Positions 1-8,205 are shown, counted from the stretch's first letter. The stretch: DNA of 26,592 bases from CAZVKN01 sp964627035 (GCA_964627035.1 CAZVKN010000040.1:1-26592), one strand, 5' to 3'. Program-made: numbers and translations. Notes: a model not told the origin generated them from the sequence alone.

Positions 1-10
1 TTACAGTGAT

Positions 11-54
11 ACATAACAATGACATAACAATGACATAACAATGACATAACAATG
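11..54. repeat. Four tandem copies of an 11-bp unit
   Basis: The unit ACATAACAATG occurs four times without a mismatch at 11-21, 22-32, 33-43 and 44-54. The unit is not a multiple of three, so it is unlikely to be coding. It lies in the gene-free stretch at the window edge and may continue a larger repeat array to the left, although the first ten bases do not contain a full further copy. The copy number probably varies between strains by slippage. Confidence 0.9.
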
Positions 55-214
55 ATCACGCCTTCGACATACCGCTATTGGAGCTGCGCCGATTTACCCC
101 TATTTAACGCAGTTCCAATTAAACCTGACCAAGTACTCTATCATATTGCCAATCCACATCATCCCAATAGATCCACACAATCAATCTCACAGGCGAGCCG
201 TTCGCCGCCTGTTC

Positions 215-275
215 TGTCATTCCGGACAAGACGAAGTCTTGATCCGGAATCTCCTGCTACGTGCTGTCATTCCCA
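215..275. repeat. Palindromic intergenic repeat (GTCATTCC family)
   Basis: A near-perfect hairpin at 219-250 pairs ATTCCGGA-CAAGAC with GTCTTG-A-TCCGGAAT around a GAA loop, with one bulged base. It is followed by a second GTCATTCC start at about 263. The same kind of sequence (GTCATTCC, GGAATCC, TCAAGTCC-GGAATGAC) recurs at 8206-8276 and, inside a gene, at 20528-20595. It is a dispersed non-coding palindromic repeat of the REP/RPE type. Such repeats are common in environmental genomes and have no assigned function here. Confidence 0.7.
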
Positions 276-301
276 TGCAGAAGGGAATCCATAATTAATT
301 A

Positions 302-381
302 GTCATTGCGAATCCCGACCGGTCGGGATGTGGCAATCCCTATGAAAAACCGAGAGATTGCTTCGCTACGCTCGCAATGAC
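302..381. repeat. 80-bp inverted-repeat element (GTCATTGCGA family, copy 1)
   Basis: The element begins GTCATTGCGA (302-311) and ends with the exact reverse complement TCGCAATGAC (372-381). Inside is a perfect 14-bp palindrome, CCCGACCGGTCGGG, and the blocks GTGGCAATC and GAGATTGCTTCG. A second copy with the same ends and the same internal blocks lies at 23008-23093. It has no coding capacity. It is a miniature palindromic repeat that could form a cruciform or a folded transcript. Confidence 0.8.
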
Positions 382-523
382 ATGTCAAAAGCGCGGGTGC
401 GCCGATTCTCAGCAATGAATCATACGACGCACCCGAAGGTGACAGTGGATGACACGGGGACATCCCTGACACCTCCAATATAATCATTGAACTCCCCGAA
501 TGCAAAATTTGGAGGTTTGAACA

Positions 524-898
524 ATGTTCAGACGTAAACTGATGCCTACAGTGTTACTGTGCGCCGTACTGTTGGCAGTAGGTGCGACCAATGCCTTCGC
601 TACAACGGATTTTCATATCTATATTGATTGGATGGGTGAAGATCCTATGGATACTCACATTTCAGGTTGGACGATCACAATTGACGGAGAGGAGCATGAT
701 CTTACATACGCCGGAATTGTGAATGGACTCAGTCTGTGGAAGTGCCCTCTTGAGCTTGTTCTGGTTGATAGTTGGGAACTAAACCGACCGGTTGGAAATC
801 TAGATTGGGTTGAAGACGATTTTCCTGAATTTCCGATTGACGAGGGAGATTATGATCTGGATGAAGTGAATGATGATTCTATTCATTATGGTCCCTAA
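524..898 (+). CDS. Small secreted acidic protein, unknown family
   Basis: The 124-residue product starts at an ATG about nine bases after a good GGAGG site. Residues 1-26 form a clear Sec signal peptide: basic MFRRK, a hydrophobic core, then the AFA cleavage signal. The mature part is about 98 residues and strongly acidic (many Asp and Glu, especially in the last 40), with one Cys and several Trp, which suggests a small soluble or surface beta protein. I do not recognise the family. It is followed by a hairpin at 919-943 and then by a T9SS cargo gene on the same strand, so both products are probably exported envelope proteins. It has no sorting domain of its own. The gene call is secure; the function is unknown. 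Confidence 0.75.
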   Translation: MFRRKLMPTVLLCAVLLAVGATNAFATTDFHIYIDWMGEDPMDTHISGWTITIDGEEHDLTYAGIVNGLSLWKCPLELVLVDSWELNRPVGNLDWVEDDFPEFPIDEGDYDLDEVNDDSIHYGP

Positions 899-918
899 TG
901 ATAACCTGCGCATAGTGG

Positions 919-943
919 CGGTGGAACTTTTATAGTTCCACCG
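919..943 (+). terminator. Perfect 9-bp hairpin between two secreted-protein genes
   Basis: CGGTGGAAC (919-927) and GTTCCACCG (935-943) are exact reverse complements around the 7-base loop TTTTATA. The hairpin lies 20 bases after the stop of the small secreted gene and about 36 bases before the next start. No T-run follows in the + direction, so it may be a weak or factor-assisted terminator, an mRNA-stabilising 3' end, or an attenuator. Confidence 0.5.
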
Positions 944-979
944 TCAAACTCAAAATAAAATGAAAGCTTAGAGGATACA

Positions 980-3178
980 ATGAAAAAATCACCTCTTATT
1001 TCTTTACTTCTTTTACTTTTAGCAATTAATATCTGTGCACAACCACTTCCAGTTTGGCATCGAGCCTTTGACATCACTGATGAAAATGACGGATTTTATG
1101 ATATTTACGCCGTTGAGGAAGACGGTTATGTGCTCTGCGGAGGGGCTGCATCACTCTCAGCAATAAATAACGGCGAGATACTTGTTGTAAGGATTGATGT
1201 ACATGGCAACATGATGTGGTCTGAGAGATTTGGCGATGGAGTTGCTTGGTCAATAATTGAGGCAGATAACGGCGATTTCGTTTTCGGGGCTACAGGTGAA
1301 AATCGGTTTGCTTGTGCACGAATTACCGAAGATGGAGAGAGAAGATGGCTGAATTATTATGGTCAGGGTGAATGTCGTGCAACGATAGAGCTAAAGAATG
1401 GCAATTTCTTGTTCGCAGGTTGGAGATCCTTTCCCAACAGAGTTTACGAAGGTTTCCTGGTGTTAACCAATGGTGATGGAGATGTAATATGGTCAAGGCG
1501 ATATCGGGAAGGTGATAGAAGTAACAATAGATTCTACGCAATTAGAGAGACTGACGGGGGAGTTGTAGCTACTGGACGATCAGGTGTTCCATGGGTTGTA
1601 AAAATAGATATTGAAGATGAAGGAGAAGTTGTTTGGTCAGAAATTTACGATGATGAAGAACTTGGGCGTATGCCTATTTGTGAATCAATGGATTCAATAC
1701 CTGGAGGAGGATTTATCTTGTGTGGATGGACCAATTTTAGAAATCAGAACTTCGTTGGGAACCAATCTTTCCTACTAAAGATTGACAGAGACGGAGAGCA
1801 GGAGTGGATTAGAGCATACAATGACAATATCTGGGAATACGGGCATTGTGTGTTAAACATTGACTTCGGATATGTGATTGCCGGTAGTCAACGGCGAGAA
1901 AATTTTGAACCGCAGGCTACACGAATCAATGCAGAGGGTCAGGAACAATGGAGAAGCACCTTCTTGTTCAATGAAATGGAAGGATTTGGTGAGGGTAGAA
2001 ATGAATTCTGGTCGGCAGTTGAAGGGCATGACAATTCGATTATATTGGCTGGAATAGTAGAAGGCGACAGCACGGGCAAAGATGGACTTGTATTGAAGTT
2101 AGAGCGTGAGCAAATTGAACCAATAATATTTTACTGGTCACCTGAAGACACAAACTTTACTGCGCTAAGGACAGACACAACTCAGTTCATTGTGTGTGCA
2201 CGTGATCAGCAGGGTGATGAATTCAGTTACATGTGGATCATAGGAGAGGACACACTGGGACATGACAGCACAGTAACGAAGTTTTGGGAGGAGGTCGGTG
2301 ATTATATTGTCCAGTGTCAGGCTTCGGACGGCGAGAACATCAGCAGCATAAACTGGCATGTTGATGTCACCGAATTTTACATCAACTCCCACCAACCCGA
2401 TTCCCTCAATCCATCCATCCGCCGCAACAGCGCAATTGACTTTTCCGTCACCGCTCGTGCTATAGAGAACGACCCGGTCGAGTACCTCTGGCTGTTGAAC
2501 GACGGGCAGATTGCAGAAAATGACAGCGTCACCATCAGCTTCGAGCGTGGTCGTGAGCACTTAGTCACGGCGATTGCATCCCAAGGCGAGCTTGCCGACA
2601 GTGTGACCTGGCAAGTGATGGTCAATGACCTGATCGTGGACTACATGCCCGATCAACTTGATCTTTCCGTTAGAGTAGATACATCATTCGAGTTTGAAGT
2701 CTTTCCGTTCAATCCGAATGATGATTCGCTCCGTTTCTTGTGGATATTAAACGGCGACTCGATCAGTGACAATTCATGGGTGTTGGTTAATTTTGACTCG
2801 GAAGGGTTGTACAATGTGATCGCCTACGTCTCCGACACCACCGAATCAGACTCGCTGACGTGGACTATCAATGTTACTACAGTCGGCGTTCACAGTGACG
2901 AGCCACAACACCCCGACACTCCGACACTATACCCCCCCGTGCCAAATCCGTTCAACTCCCAAACCAGCATTAGCTACCAATTACCGACTGAGACACAGCT
3001 CCATCTTGGGTTGTACGACATCTCTGGTCGGCAGGTTATGACGCTGTTCTCCGGAGTCCGTCCGGCGGGGGAGTGGAGTGTGACACTGGATGGGAGTAAT
3101 TTAGCGAGTGGGCTGTATTTCGTTAGGTTGGATGCTTCCGAGAAAGCCTTCACGCAGAAGGTTATGTTGGTGAAGTAA
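980..3178 (+). CDS. T9SS-type secreted protein: propeller-like N-terminus, three tandem Ig/PKD-like repeats, Por sorting tail
   Basis: The 732-residue protein starts after a GAGG site. Residues 1-20 are a signal peptide ending ICA-Q. Residues about 25-375 contain repeated Gly-Trp-rich strands (for example GGFILCGWTN and LLKIDRDGEQEW), typical of a beta-propeller. Residues about 380-632 hold three tandem copies of an ~84-residue Ig/PKD-like module, each with an FxW(L/I) core and an SxTWxxxV end. Residues about 650-732 match the Por secretion-system C-terminal sorting domain: YPPVPNPFNSQTSISYQLP, then LYDISGRQV, then LASGLYFVRL and a final Lys. The protein is therefore predicted to cross the outer membrane by the type IX system and stay on the surface or be released. 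The ligand is unknown. Base usage changes near 2370, so the 5' and 3' parts may have different histories. Confidence 0.88.
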   Translation: MKKSPLISLLLLLLAINICAQPLPVWHRAFDITDENDGFYDIYAVEEDGYVLCGGAASLSAINNGEILVVRIDVHGNMMWSERFGDGVAWSIIEADNGDFVFGATGENRFACARITEDGERRWLNYYGQGECRATIELKNGNFLFAGWRSFPNRVYEGFLVLTNGDGDVIWSRRYREGDRSNNRFYAIRETDGGVVATGRSGVPWVVKIDIEDEGEVVWSEIYDDEELGRMPICESMDSIPGGGFILCGWTNFRNQNFVGNQSFLLKIDRDGEQEWIRAYNDNIWEYGHCVLNIDFGYVIAGSQRRENFEPQATRINAEGQEQWRSTFLFNEMEGFGEGRNEFWSAVEGHDNSIILAGIVEGDSTGKDGLVLKLEREQIEPIIFYWSPEDTNFTALRTDTTQFIVCARDQQGDEFSYMWIIGEDTLGHDSTVTKFWEEVGDYIVQCQASDGENISSINWHVDVTEFYINSHQPDSLNPSIRRNSAIDFSVTARAIENDPVEYLWLLNDGQIAENDSVTISFERGREHLVTAIASQGELADSVTWQVMVNDLIVDYMPDQLDLSVRVDTSFEFEVFPFNPNDDSLRFLWILNGDSISDNSWVLVNFDSEGLYNVIAYVSDTTESDSLTWTINVTTVGVHSDEPQHPDTPTLYPPVPNPFNSQTSISYQLPTETQLHLGLYDISGRQVMTLFSGVRPAGEWSVTLDGSNLASGLYFVRLDASEKAFTQKVMLVK

Positions 3179-3197
3179 GAGAGTGATTCTCACTAAT

Positions 3198-3259
3198 TGT
3201 CACCCTGAACGCAGTGAAGGGTCTCTCCGGAGAGATTCTTCACTGCGTTCAGGGTGACA
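3198..3259 (+). terminator. Very long perfect hairpin with T-run, probable terminator and mobile palindrome
   Basis: Exact 22-bp arms at 3198-3219 and 3238-3259 (starting TGTCACCCTGAACGC) enclose a second perfect palindrome, TCTCTCCGGAGAGA (3222-3235), with only GG opposite TT unpaired. CTTTTTC follows at once, which is the layout of an intrinsic terminator after the T9SS gene. The near-perfect symmetry and the GTCACCCTGAACG ends also look like a dispersed palindromic repeat that now serves as a terminator. Confidence 0.75.
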
Positions 3260-3347
3260 CTTTTTCGTATTGCATGTGCTACTCGTTACCGGTGTGTCAT
3301 TATTAACACCCCAGGGCTTTGGAGAAGCCGGATTTAATACATTATTT

Positions 3348-3373
3348 CATTAAATTCATTAGTGCATTAAATT
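3348..3373. promoter_or_regulatory. Possible operator: spaced direct repeat upstream of the zinc module
   Basis: CATTAAATT occurs at 3348-3356 and again at 3365-3373, 17 bases apart start to start, in a very AT-rich block 40-65 bases before the first gene of the zinc cluster. A metal-responsive regulator would be expected to act here, but the sequence is not a recognisable Zur box. This is a guess from position. Confidence 0.25.
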
Positions 3374-3413
3374 TCCTTTGCTTTCATAAGATCAATGTTT
3401 TAATTTACGAGCG

Positions 3414-3701
3414 ATGAAAACCACAAATGACATAATACGCACCGCCTTGGTGTGTTGTCTGTTACTGTTGGGACCACTTTTGATCAGTGTGTCGCACGAT
3501 CACGATGATCACAGCAGCCACCACGATTGCTTAGCGTGTGTTTTCACTATATCATTCCAGGCTGAATCTGCTGATTGGGTGTCACTGGATAATGTTGTGT
3601 CCAATGAAACCGAATCAGTATTTTTAATCTATCAGGAAGTATTTCCTCAAGATCATTTCCAGTCGTCACACCCTTCACGAGCACCTCCGTATTCAGGTTA
3701 G
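3414..3701 (+). CDS. Small exported His/Cys-rich metal-binding protein
   Basis: The 95-residue protein has an N-terminal hydrophobic segment (about residues 10-26), a signal peptide or anchor. Next comes a metal-ligand-dense stretch, SHDHDDHSSHHDCLACVF, with six His, several Asp and a CxxC. The C-terminus ends HPSRAPPYSG; a RAPP-type ending after a HxH/CxxC segment resembles small DUF2946/CopL-like metal proteins. The start lacks a strong ribosome binding site. It is the first gene of a same-strand series with an outer-membrane protein, a zinc-binding protein and a permease, so it probably buffers or presents zinc in the periplasm. The family assignment is tentative; the metal-binding character is plain in the sequence. 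Confidence 0.6.
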   Translation: MKTTNDIIRTALVCCLLLLGPLLISVSHDHDDHSSHHDCLACVFTISFQAESADWVSLDNVVSNETESVFLIYQEVFPQDHFQSSHPSRAPPYSG

Positions 3702-3781
3702 TATCCAAGACATATAATTGATCAGGTTGAGTCCAACAGACACAACCAGGTTTAAAACTAACACTTTACACGGAGTACTCT

Positions 3782-4882
3782 ATGCGTTCACAACGCTATA
3801 TGTATATCTGCGCCGTTTTGATATGGTTAATATTTTCACCTTACGTATCAGCGCAGACTACAGAAAACCCGGACATCAGCTTCATCGGAGATGTCCGTAT
3901 CTCACTTCACAACGATAGATCCGCTACAACTAATGATTATGGCAAACTTGCCATCGGCTTCCATGAAATTGAAGTAGCTGCAACCGGATACCTCAATCCA
4001 TACGCTCGTGCCGATATATACTTAGGAATGCACGGCGTTGAAGGTCCATTTGAAGTAGAAGAAGCCTCAATGTCGCTATTGCGTTGGCTTCCGGCAAATT
4101 TTCAGCTTAAAGCAGGACAGTATCTTGTTGATTTCGGCAAACTAAACACTCAGCATCCGCATCAATGGTCATGGATGGATCGTCCACTGATGCATCAGGA
4201 ACTGTTCGGAGATGACGGTTTAAGGGATGTAGGATTACAGCTTTCAACCTTAATACCTGTCGGATCAACCGCATTAACACTTTCAGCGAATCTTCTCCGG
4301 AATGGAAATCTTGGAGGACATCACCACCATGAAGGTGATGAACATGGGCATGATGCCGAATCAGATGAACACCGGGATATTGCATTTTCAGGTCGAGCGA
4401 TGCTGTTCTCACCTGTTACAAAAGTAACCTCGATTGAGTTAGGACTATCTGTGTTCAGAGCCGAATTCGATCCAGCTGAGAACCGCTACGCAACTATACT
4501 CGGCACAGATGGTAAGCTAAAATGGAAACCTGATATGTACCAATCTGTCAGTGTCATCACTGAATTGGTAATGAACCAACGAACGGTTGAAACTCATGAT
4601 GGTGATCAGGAGGTTACTTCTTATGGTGCATTTGGTGCGGTTGATTGGCAGTTCCTACGACAGTACAATGCCGGTGCGTTTTACGATTGTACCCAAGAAG
4701 CATCAGACAGCGAAGTATGTCGTTACGGATATGGCGCATTTGCAGGATTCAGTCTTGCTGAGGAAACGACCCGATTTGGACTGCTGTTTCGACATGATAA
4801 CAGTGATGAGTTTGATGCGTACAATACCGCTCTACTGCAAGTTTTGTGGTCTCTCGGCCCCCACAAACCGCATCAGTTCTAA
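3782..4882 (+). CDS. Outer-membrane beta-barrel-like protein with His-rich loop, likely zinc entry
   Basis: The 366-residue protein starts six bases after GGAG. Residues 1-24 are a signal peptide ending VSAQ. The remainder has alternating polar and hydrophobic strands (LQLSTLIPVGSTALTLSANLL, TRFGLLFRHD) and finishes in strand-like sequence, in keeping with a porin-type barrel. Residues about 179-199 form a loop very rich in His, Glu and Asp (GGHHHHEGDEHGHDAESDEH), a zinc- or nickel-catching loop. An N-terminal part with FGKLNTQHPHQWSWMDRP resembles uncharacterised outer-membrane proteins found beside Zn/Mn ABC genes. No TonB box or plug domain is seen, so it is not a standard ZnuD receptor. 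The stop is nine bases before the ZnuA-like start, which indicates an operon. Confidence 0.65.
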   Translation: MRSQRYMYICAVLIWLIFSPYVSAQTTENPDISFIGDVRISLHNDRSATTNDYGKLAIGFHEIEVAATGYLNPYARADIYLGMHGVEGPFEVEEASMSLLRWLPANFQLKAGQYLVDFGKLNTQHPHQWSWMDRPLMHQELFGDDGLRDVGLQLSTLIPVGSTALTLSANLLRNGNLGGHHHHEGDEHGHDAESDEHRDIAFSGRAMLFSPVTKVTSIELGLSVFRAEFDPAENRYATILGTDGKLKWKPDMYQSVSVITELVMNQRTVETHDGDQEVTSYGAFGAVDWQFLRQYNAGAFYDCTQEASDSEVCRYGYGAFAGFSLAEETTRFGLLFRHDNSDEFDAYNTALLQVLWSLGPHKPHQF

Positions 4883-4891
4883 GGGGGAAAC

Positions 4892-5785
4892 ATGAAGCGA
4901 ATTGTATTGCTGATCTTGACTATGCTAATAATTGTGCCTTCGAGTCAGTCAAAGATCAAGATTGTTGCCTCCACATCAGATATTGCTTCTATAGCTGAGC
5001 AGATCGGAGGAGATCAGATTGAACTGTTCTATATCTGTCCGGCATCCGCCAATCCACACAGCGTAGAGATTCTTCCCAGCTATATGATCCGTGTAACCAA
5101 AGCGGACATCTACCTTAAAGTAGGCATGATGCTCGATTTCTGGGCTGATCCGATTATTGACGGATCACGCAATAGAAACCTAAAAGTAGTGGATTGCTCG
5201 CGTGGTGTTGAACCGCTGGAAGTCCCGATCGGCAAAGTGGATGCATCAATGGGTGATATACACGCTGCCGGGAATCCTCATTACTGGTTGGATCCTGTCA
5301 ATGGAGTGATCATCGCACAGAATATCCACGATGCACTTATTGAGATTGATCCGAAACATAGGGATAAATACGACTTCAATCTTAAATTGTTCCAGGATGA
5401 GATGAGTGATCTGATCTACGGGTGGAAACAGATGGCTTCGCCTCTGAACGGTTTGAAGATAGTTACTTACCATAACTCGTGGGTATATTTTTCGGATATA
5501 TTTAAGTTGAATGTTGTCGGTTTTGTAGAGCCAAAACCGGGGATCGAACCGACTCCATCACACACCAATGAACTGGTAAAGCTTATTAAAGCGCATTCTG
5601 TTTTGGTTATCGGTATGGAACCTTATTTCTCCAACCGCGCTCCAAATGCAATTGCTGCCGCAACTGATGCGGTGGTGGTGAAACTCCCCCCATCTGTTAA
5701 GTCAATACCGGAAGTAGACGACTACTTCGATTTGTTTGATTACCTCATCAATACTCTGATTCGTGCGACGGAGGGTAGCAAGTGA
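4892..5785 (+). CDS. znuA: Zinc ABC transporter substrate-binding protein (ZnuA/TroA family)
   Basis: The 297-residue protein has a strong GGGGG-type ribosome binding site and a signal peptide (about residues 1-20) without a lipobox, so it is a soluble periplasmic protein. Cluster A-1 metal-ligand positions are visible: His56 in NPHSVEILPS, His130 in GNPHYWLDP, His194 in YHNSW, and an acidic candidate at GMEPYF (about 243). Known zinc-specific members carry a third His at the YHNSW position where manganese proteins have Glu, so zinc is the predicted ligand. The flexible His-rich loop of E. coli ZnuA is absent; the loop before His130 is short (KVDASMGDIHAAG). The last four bases overlap the permease start. 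The symbol follows this reasoning. Confidence 0.85.
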   Translation: MKRIVLLILTMLIIVPSSQSKIKIVASTSDIASIAEQIGGDQIELFYICPASANPHSVEILPSYMIRVTKADIYLKVGMMLDFWADPIIDGSRNRNLKVVDCSRGVEPLEVPIGKVDASMGDIHAAGNPHYWLDPVNGVIIAQNIHDALIEIDPKHRDKYDFNLKLFQDEMSDLIYGWKQMASPLNGLKIVTYHNSWVYFSDIFKLNVVGFVEPKPGIEPTPSHTNELVKLIKAHSVLVIGMEPYFSNRAPNAIAAATDAVVVKLPPSVKSIPEVDDYFDLFDYLINTLIRATEGSK

Positions 5786-6603
5786 TCCTGGAATTATTAA
5801 CAGCGCCATTTGTGATAATGGCGCTGTTGACTGCTTTTGTACTGGCAGGAATTCATACCTATCTCGGATTTCATGTAGTTAGCCGTGGAGTGATATTTGT
5901 TGATCTGAGTCTTGCTCAAGCAGCTGCATTCGGATCGGTAGTAGCTATTAGCATTGGATTTAAGGAGCATTCAGCAGCAGGATATTTCATTTCATTAGGA
6001 TTCACGTTCATAGCGGCGTGGTTGATTGCTTCTGCACGTACCAAAGACAACCGTGTACCACAGGAAGCGTTCATTGGGATATTCTATGCTCTGTTCACGG
6101 CAGGTGTACTGTTACTGCTTTCACATCAAGCAACCGGTGCGGAGGTGCTAAATCACCTCCTTGCCGGTTCACTACTGACGGTTCAACCGAATGAACTTAT
6201 CAAGATATCTGTGCTTTACACTATTATCGGATTAATTCACTGGTTACTTAGAGAGCGATTTCTTCTTATATCTGTTGATCGTTCACTAGCGAAAGCGCAA
6301 GGAATGAAACTCGGCTATTGGGATTTCCTGTTTTATGCAATGTTTGGAATGGTAGTAACCTCGTCGGTTGCAGTAGCGGGTGTGATGCTGGTATTTGCTC
6401 TGCTGGTTATCCCACCGGTATCCGCTCTTTTGTTGACTTCGCAACCGTCTCTGCGAATAGTTTACGGATGGTTGTTCGGATTCATCGGATCGTTAGGAGG
6501 TATTATTATGGCTATACTGTTTGATCTTCCGGTAGGAGCATCAATTATCACATTTCTGGGTGTATTATTGCTGTCAGTTGTATTATTCAGGAAGTTGAAG
6601 TAA
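5782..6603 (+). CDS. znuB: Zinc/manganese ABC transporter permease (ZnuB/TroC family)
   Basis: The 273-residue integral membrane protein starts at a GTG that overlaps the znuA-like stop (GTGA), a sign of translational coupling. It has roughly eight hydrophobic segments and family motifs: VVSRGVIFVDLSLAQAAAFG near residue 40, a short-residue-rich VPQEAFIGIFYA segment, and LLVIPPVSALLLTSQP near 210. It would form the homodimeric inner-membrane channel for the metal delivered by the binding protein. The matching ATPase (ZnuC) is not encoded in this window on either strand. The gene ends only 13 bases before a convergent flippase gene, so the operon stops here. Confidence 0.85.
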   Translation: MILELLTAPFVIMALLTAFVLAGIHTYLGFHVVSRGVIFVDLSLAQAAAFGSVVAISIGFKEHSAAGYFISLGFTFIAAWLIASARTKDNRVPQEAFIGIFYALFTAGVLLLLSHQATGAEVLNHLLAGSLLTVQPNELIKISVLYTIIGLIHWLLRERFLLISVDRSLAKAQGMKLGYWDFLFYAMFGMVVTSSVAVAGVMLVFALLVIPPVSALLLTSQPSLRIVYGWLFGFIGSLGGIIMAILFDLPVGASIITFLGVLLLSVVLFRKLK

Positions 6604-6616
6604 ACGAATGATATGC

Positions 6617-8098
6617 TCACATTGTTCTGGATCGTGTGAACAACATCCTCAACCTATTCCTCTCAGCCTCTGTAGCTAAGCCACTAAACAAAAGAGCAAA
6701 CGGGAACAAAAATGCCATCACATAACCCGTCCAGTTGATTCCATACAATCTGCCGACCGCACCAAGACCGTACAGCAGAATAGCGACTACAACTATGTGA
6801 ATGACTCTGCGCCACTCGTATGGTATAGGATAAACCTTGTGCGCAGCCCGATAAAGCAGCACAACCATCAACATGTACGAGACCACCTTCATCCAAGCTG
6901 CACCGTATATTCCCATGTGAGGTATCAGCAGGAAGTTGCCGATAATGTTAGCCAGTAGAGCGACAACACTGATAACCGGGAAAACCTTCGTCTTGTCCTT
7001 CAGATATATTCCTACCGATAGTATCATATAGACCCCCATGAATATATGAGCGATCAGTATCACCGGAAACACACCGAGCCCTGCCCAGTAGTCAGAATCA
7101 ATTAGCGGACCTAATCCCCCGATTTTTGTCTTCACCAGCAGATCAATAAACGATGTCAGCACAAGAAACATCCAACATGAGATCGCAAGCCCATACGTCA
7201 ACACACGCCCGAATATCTCGCGAGCCTGAGGATGCTTCTTTTTGGATTGAAAAAACGGCTGCCACGCAAACCTCACCGCCATAGTCACAATCGCCATGAA
7301 CATCGCCAGCTTATATCCCGCCGAATACAAACCGACATCAGCAGGACCGCACAGCATCTCAAGTATCTTTCGATCAGCAAGCTCAATAGCAAACACAAAC
7401 AAGGCATTCGGCAGCAGCGGCAATCCATAATTCAGACAGCGATGAAAAAGTTCCCGGTCAAATATAAACTTTAACCGAGATGTAATAGTCGGAACGGTTA
7501 GTAGCAGTATCAATGCTGCACCGATCACATTGGCTTCAAAGATGCCGGGGATTCCTCGCTTCAATGAGACGAGAAAGACAACCGTCAATCCGGTCTGGAC
7601 GATAATCCCGGCGAGGTTGAACAGTGCGAACTTTGCAGCTTTTCCCTCCCGACGAAGCACCACAAGAGGCAGTAACTTGAGAGTGTCAATGACAATCAGC
7701 AGTGCGCAAAGTTTGAATGCGTAGATTGACCAGTCAGGATAAGGCTGCGGCATCTTAAACAGGAACGTTATCCAGAATCTACCACCGATCCACAGAATCG
7801 CACCAAGCGTAATCGAAGTCGTGAACACCGTCCAGAACACGGTACTGAACAGCCTGCGACGTTTGTCATCCGAATCATCTGGATCGTACAGGTTGAGAAG
7901 CGTGATGTTCTGCCCGAGAAGCACCAGTTCCATCACCAACCCGATAGCAAGATAATACAGGTTATAAAATCCGAACAGCTCGGGATTGAGGTAGTGCGTA
8001 AACAGCGGCAGTAGCAAAAACGTCATCACCCTCCCTGCAATGTGAAACACACCGTAGATGAGTGATTGACCTGTTAGCTGTTTGATCTCTTGGAACAA
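6617..8098 (-). CDS. Oligosaccharide flippase, MATE/Wzx-like (polysaccharide biosynthesis protein)
   Basis: The 493-residue protein has about 12-14 hydrophobic segments along its whole length, beginning with a conserved flippase-type N-terminus (GQSLIYGVFHIAGRVMTFLLLPLFTHYLNP). It belongs to the polysaccharide-synthesis flippase branch of the MATE/MOP superfamily, which moves lipid-linked glycan across the inner membrane. The start is a TTG at 8098; ATG is not available near this conserved N-terminus. No glycosyltransferases flank it, so the glycan cannot be named. It shares only general family features with the other flippase at 14092-12635. A TTGACA/TACCTT promoter sits just upstream. Confidence 0.85.
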   Translation of the reverse strand: MFQEIKQLTGQSLIYGVFHIAGRVMTFLLLPLFTHYLNPELFGFYNLYYLAIGLVMELVLLGQNITLLNLYDPDDSDDKRRRLFSTVFWTVFTTSITLGAILWIGGRFWITFLFKMPQPYPDWSIYAFKLCALLIVIDTLKLLPLVVLRREGKAAKFALFNLAGIIVQTGLTVVFLVSLKRGIPGIFEANVIGAALILLLTVPTITSRLKFIFDRELFHRCLNYGLPLLPNALFVFAIELADRKILEMLCGPADVGLYSAGYKLAMFMAIVTMAVRFAWQPFFQSKKKHPQAREIFGRVLTYGLAISCWMFLVLTSFIDLLVKTKIGGLGPLIDSDYWAGLGVFPVILIAHIFMGVYMILSVGIYLKDKTKVFPVISVVALLANIIGNFLLIPHMGIYGAAWMKVVSYMLMVVLLYRAAHKVYPIPYEWRRVIHIVVVAILLYGLGAVGRLYGINWTGYVMAFLFPFALLFSGLATEAERNRLRMLFTRSRTM

Positions 8099-8130
8099 TT
8101 GCTGCCTGAATTATCGTTAAGGTTTGTCAT

Positions 8131-8159
8131 AAGGTAAACTTACACGAGAGTTTTGTCAA
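8131..8159 (-). promoter_or_regulatory. Sigma70-like promoter for the flippase gene
   Basis: On the minus strand a perfect TTGACA (8159-8154) is followed after 17 bases by TACCTT (8136-8131), about 33 bases before the TTG start at 8098. The -35 is perfect and the -10 is weak. Its position downstream of fmt suggests that this flippase is transcribed on its own. Confidence 0.5.
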
Positions 8160-8205
8160 GGTGTGGTGTGAAAAGATATGATTCGTGATGATAATGCTTC
8201 AAATT

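Larger units (their letters stand above)
1..523. other. Gene-free repeat-rich stretch
   Basis: No convincing gene is seen before the ribosome binding site at about 509-515. The reading frame open at 52-294 runs through the tandem repeat and a palindromic repeat and has no protein-like features. The frame at 299-505 on the minus strand is the translation of another palindromic repeat. The stretch holds the 11-bp tandem repeat, a hairpin-forming element at about 215-275 and an 80-bp inverted-repeat element at 302-381. Confidence 0.7.

Noticed and set aside
52..294. 80-codon open frame on the + strand
   Set aside because: It crosses the tandem repeat end and a palindromic repeat, lacks a ribosome site and has no protein-like pattern.
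299..505. 68-codon open frame on the minus strand
   Set aside because: Most of it is the translation of the inverted-repeat element at 302-381.
2165..2560. 131-codon frame opposite the T9SS gene
   Set aside because: It is a shadow of the PKD-like repeat region on the other strand.
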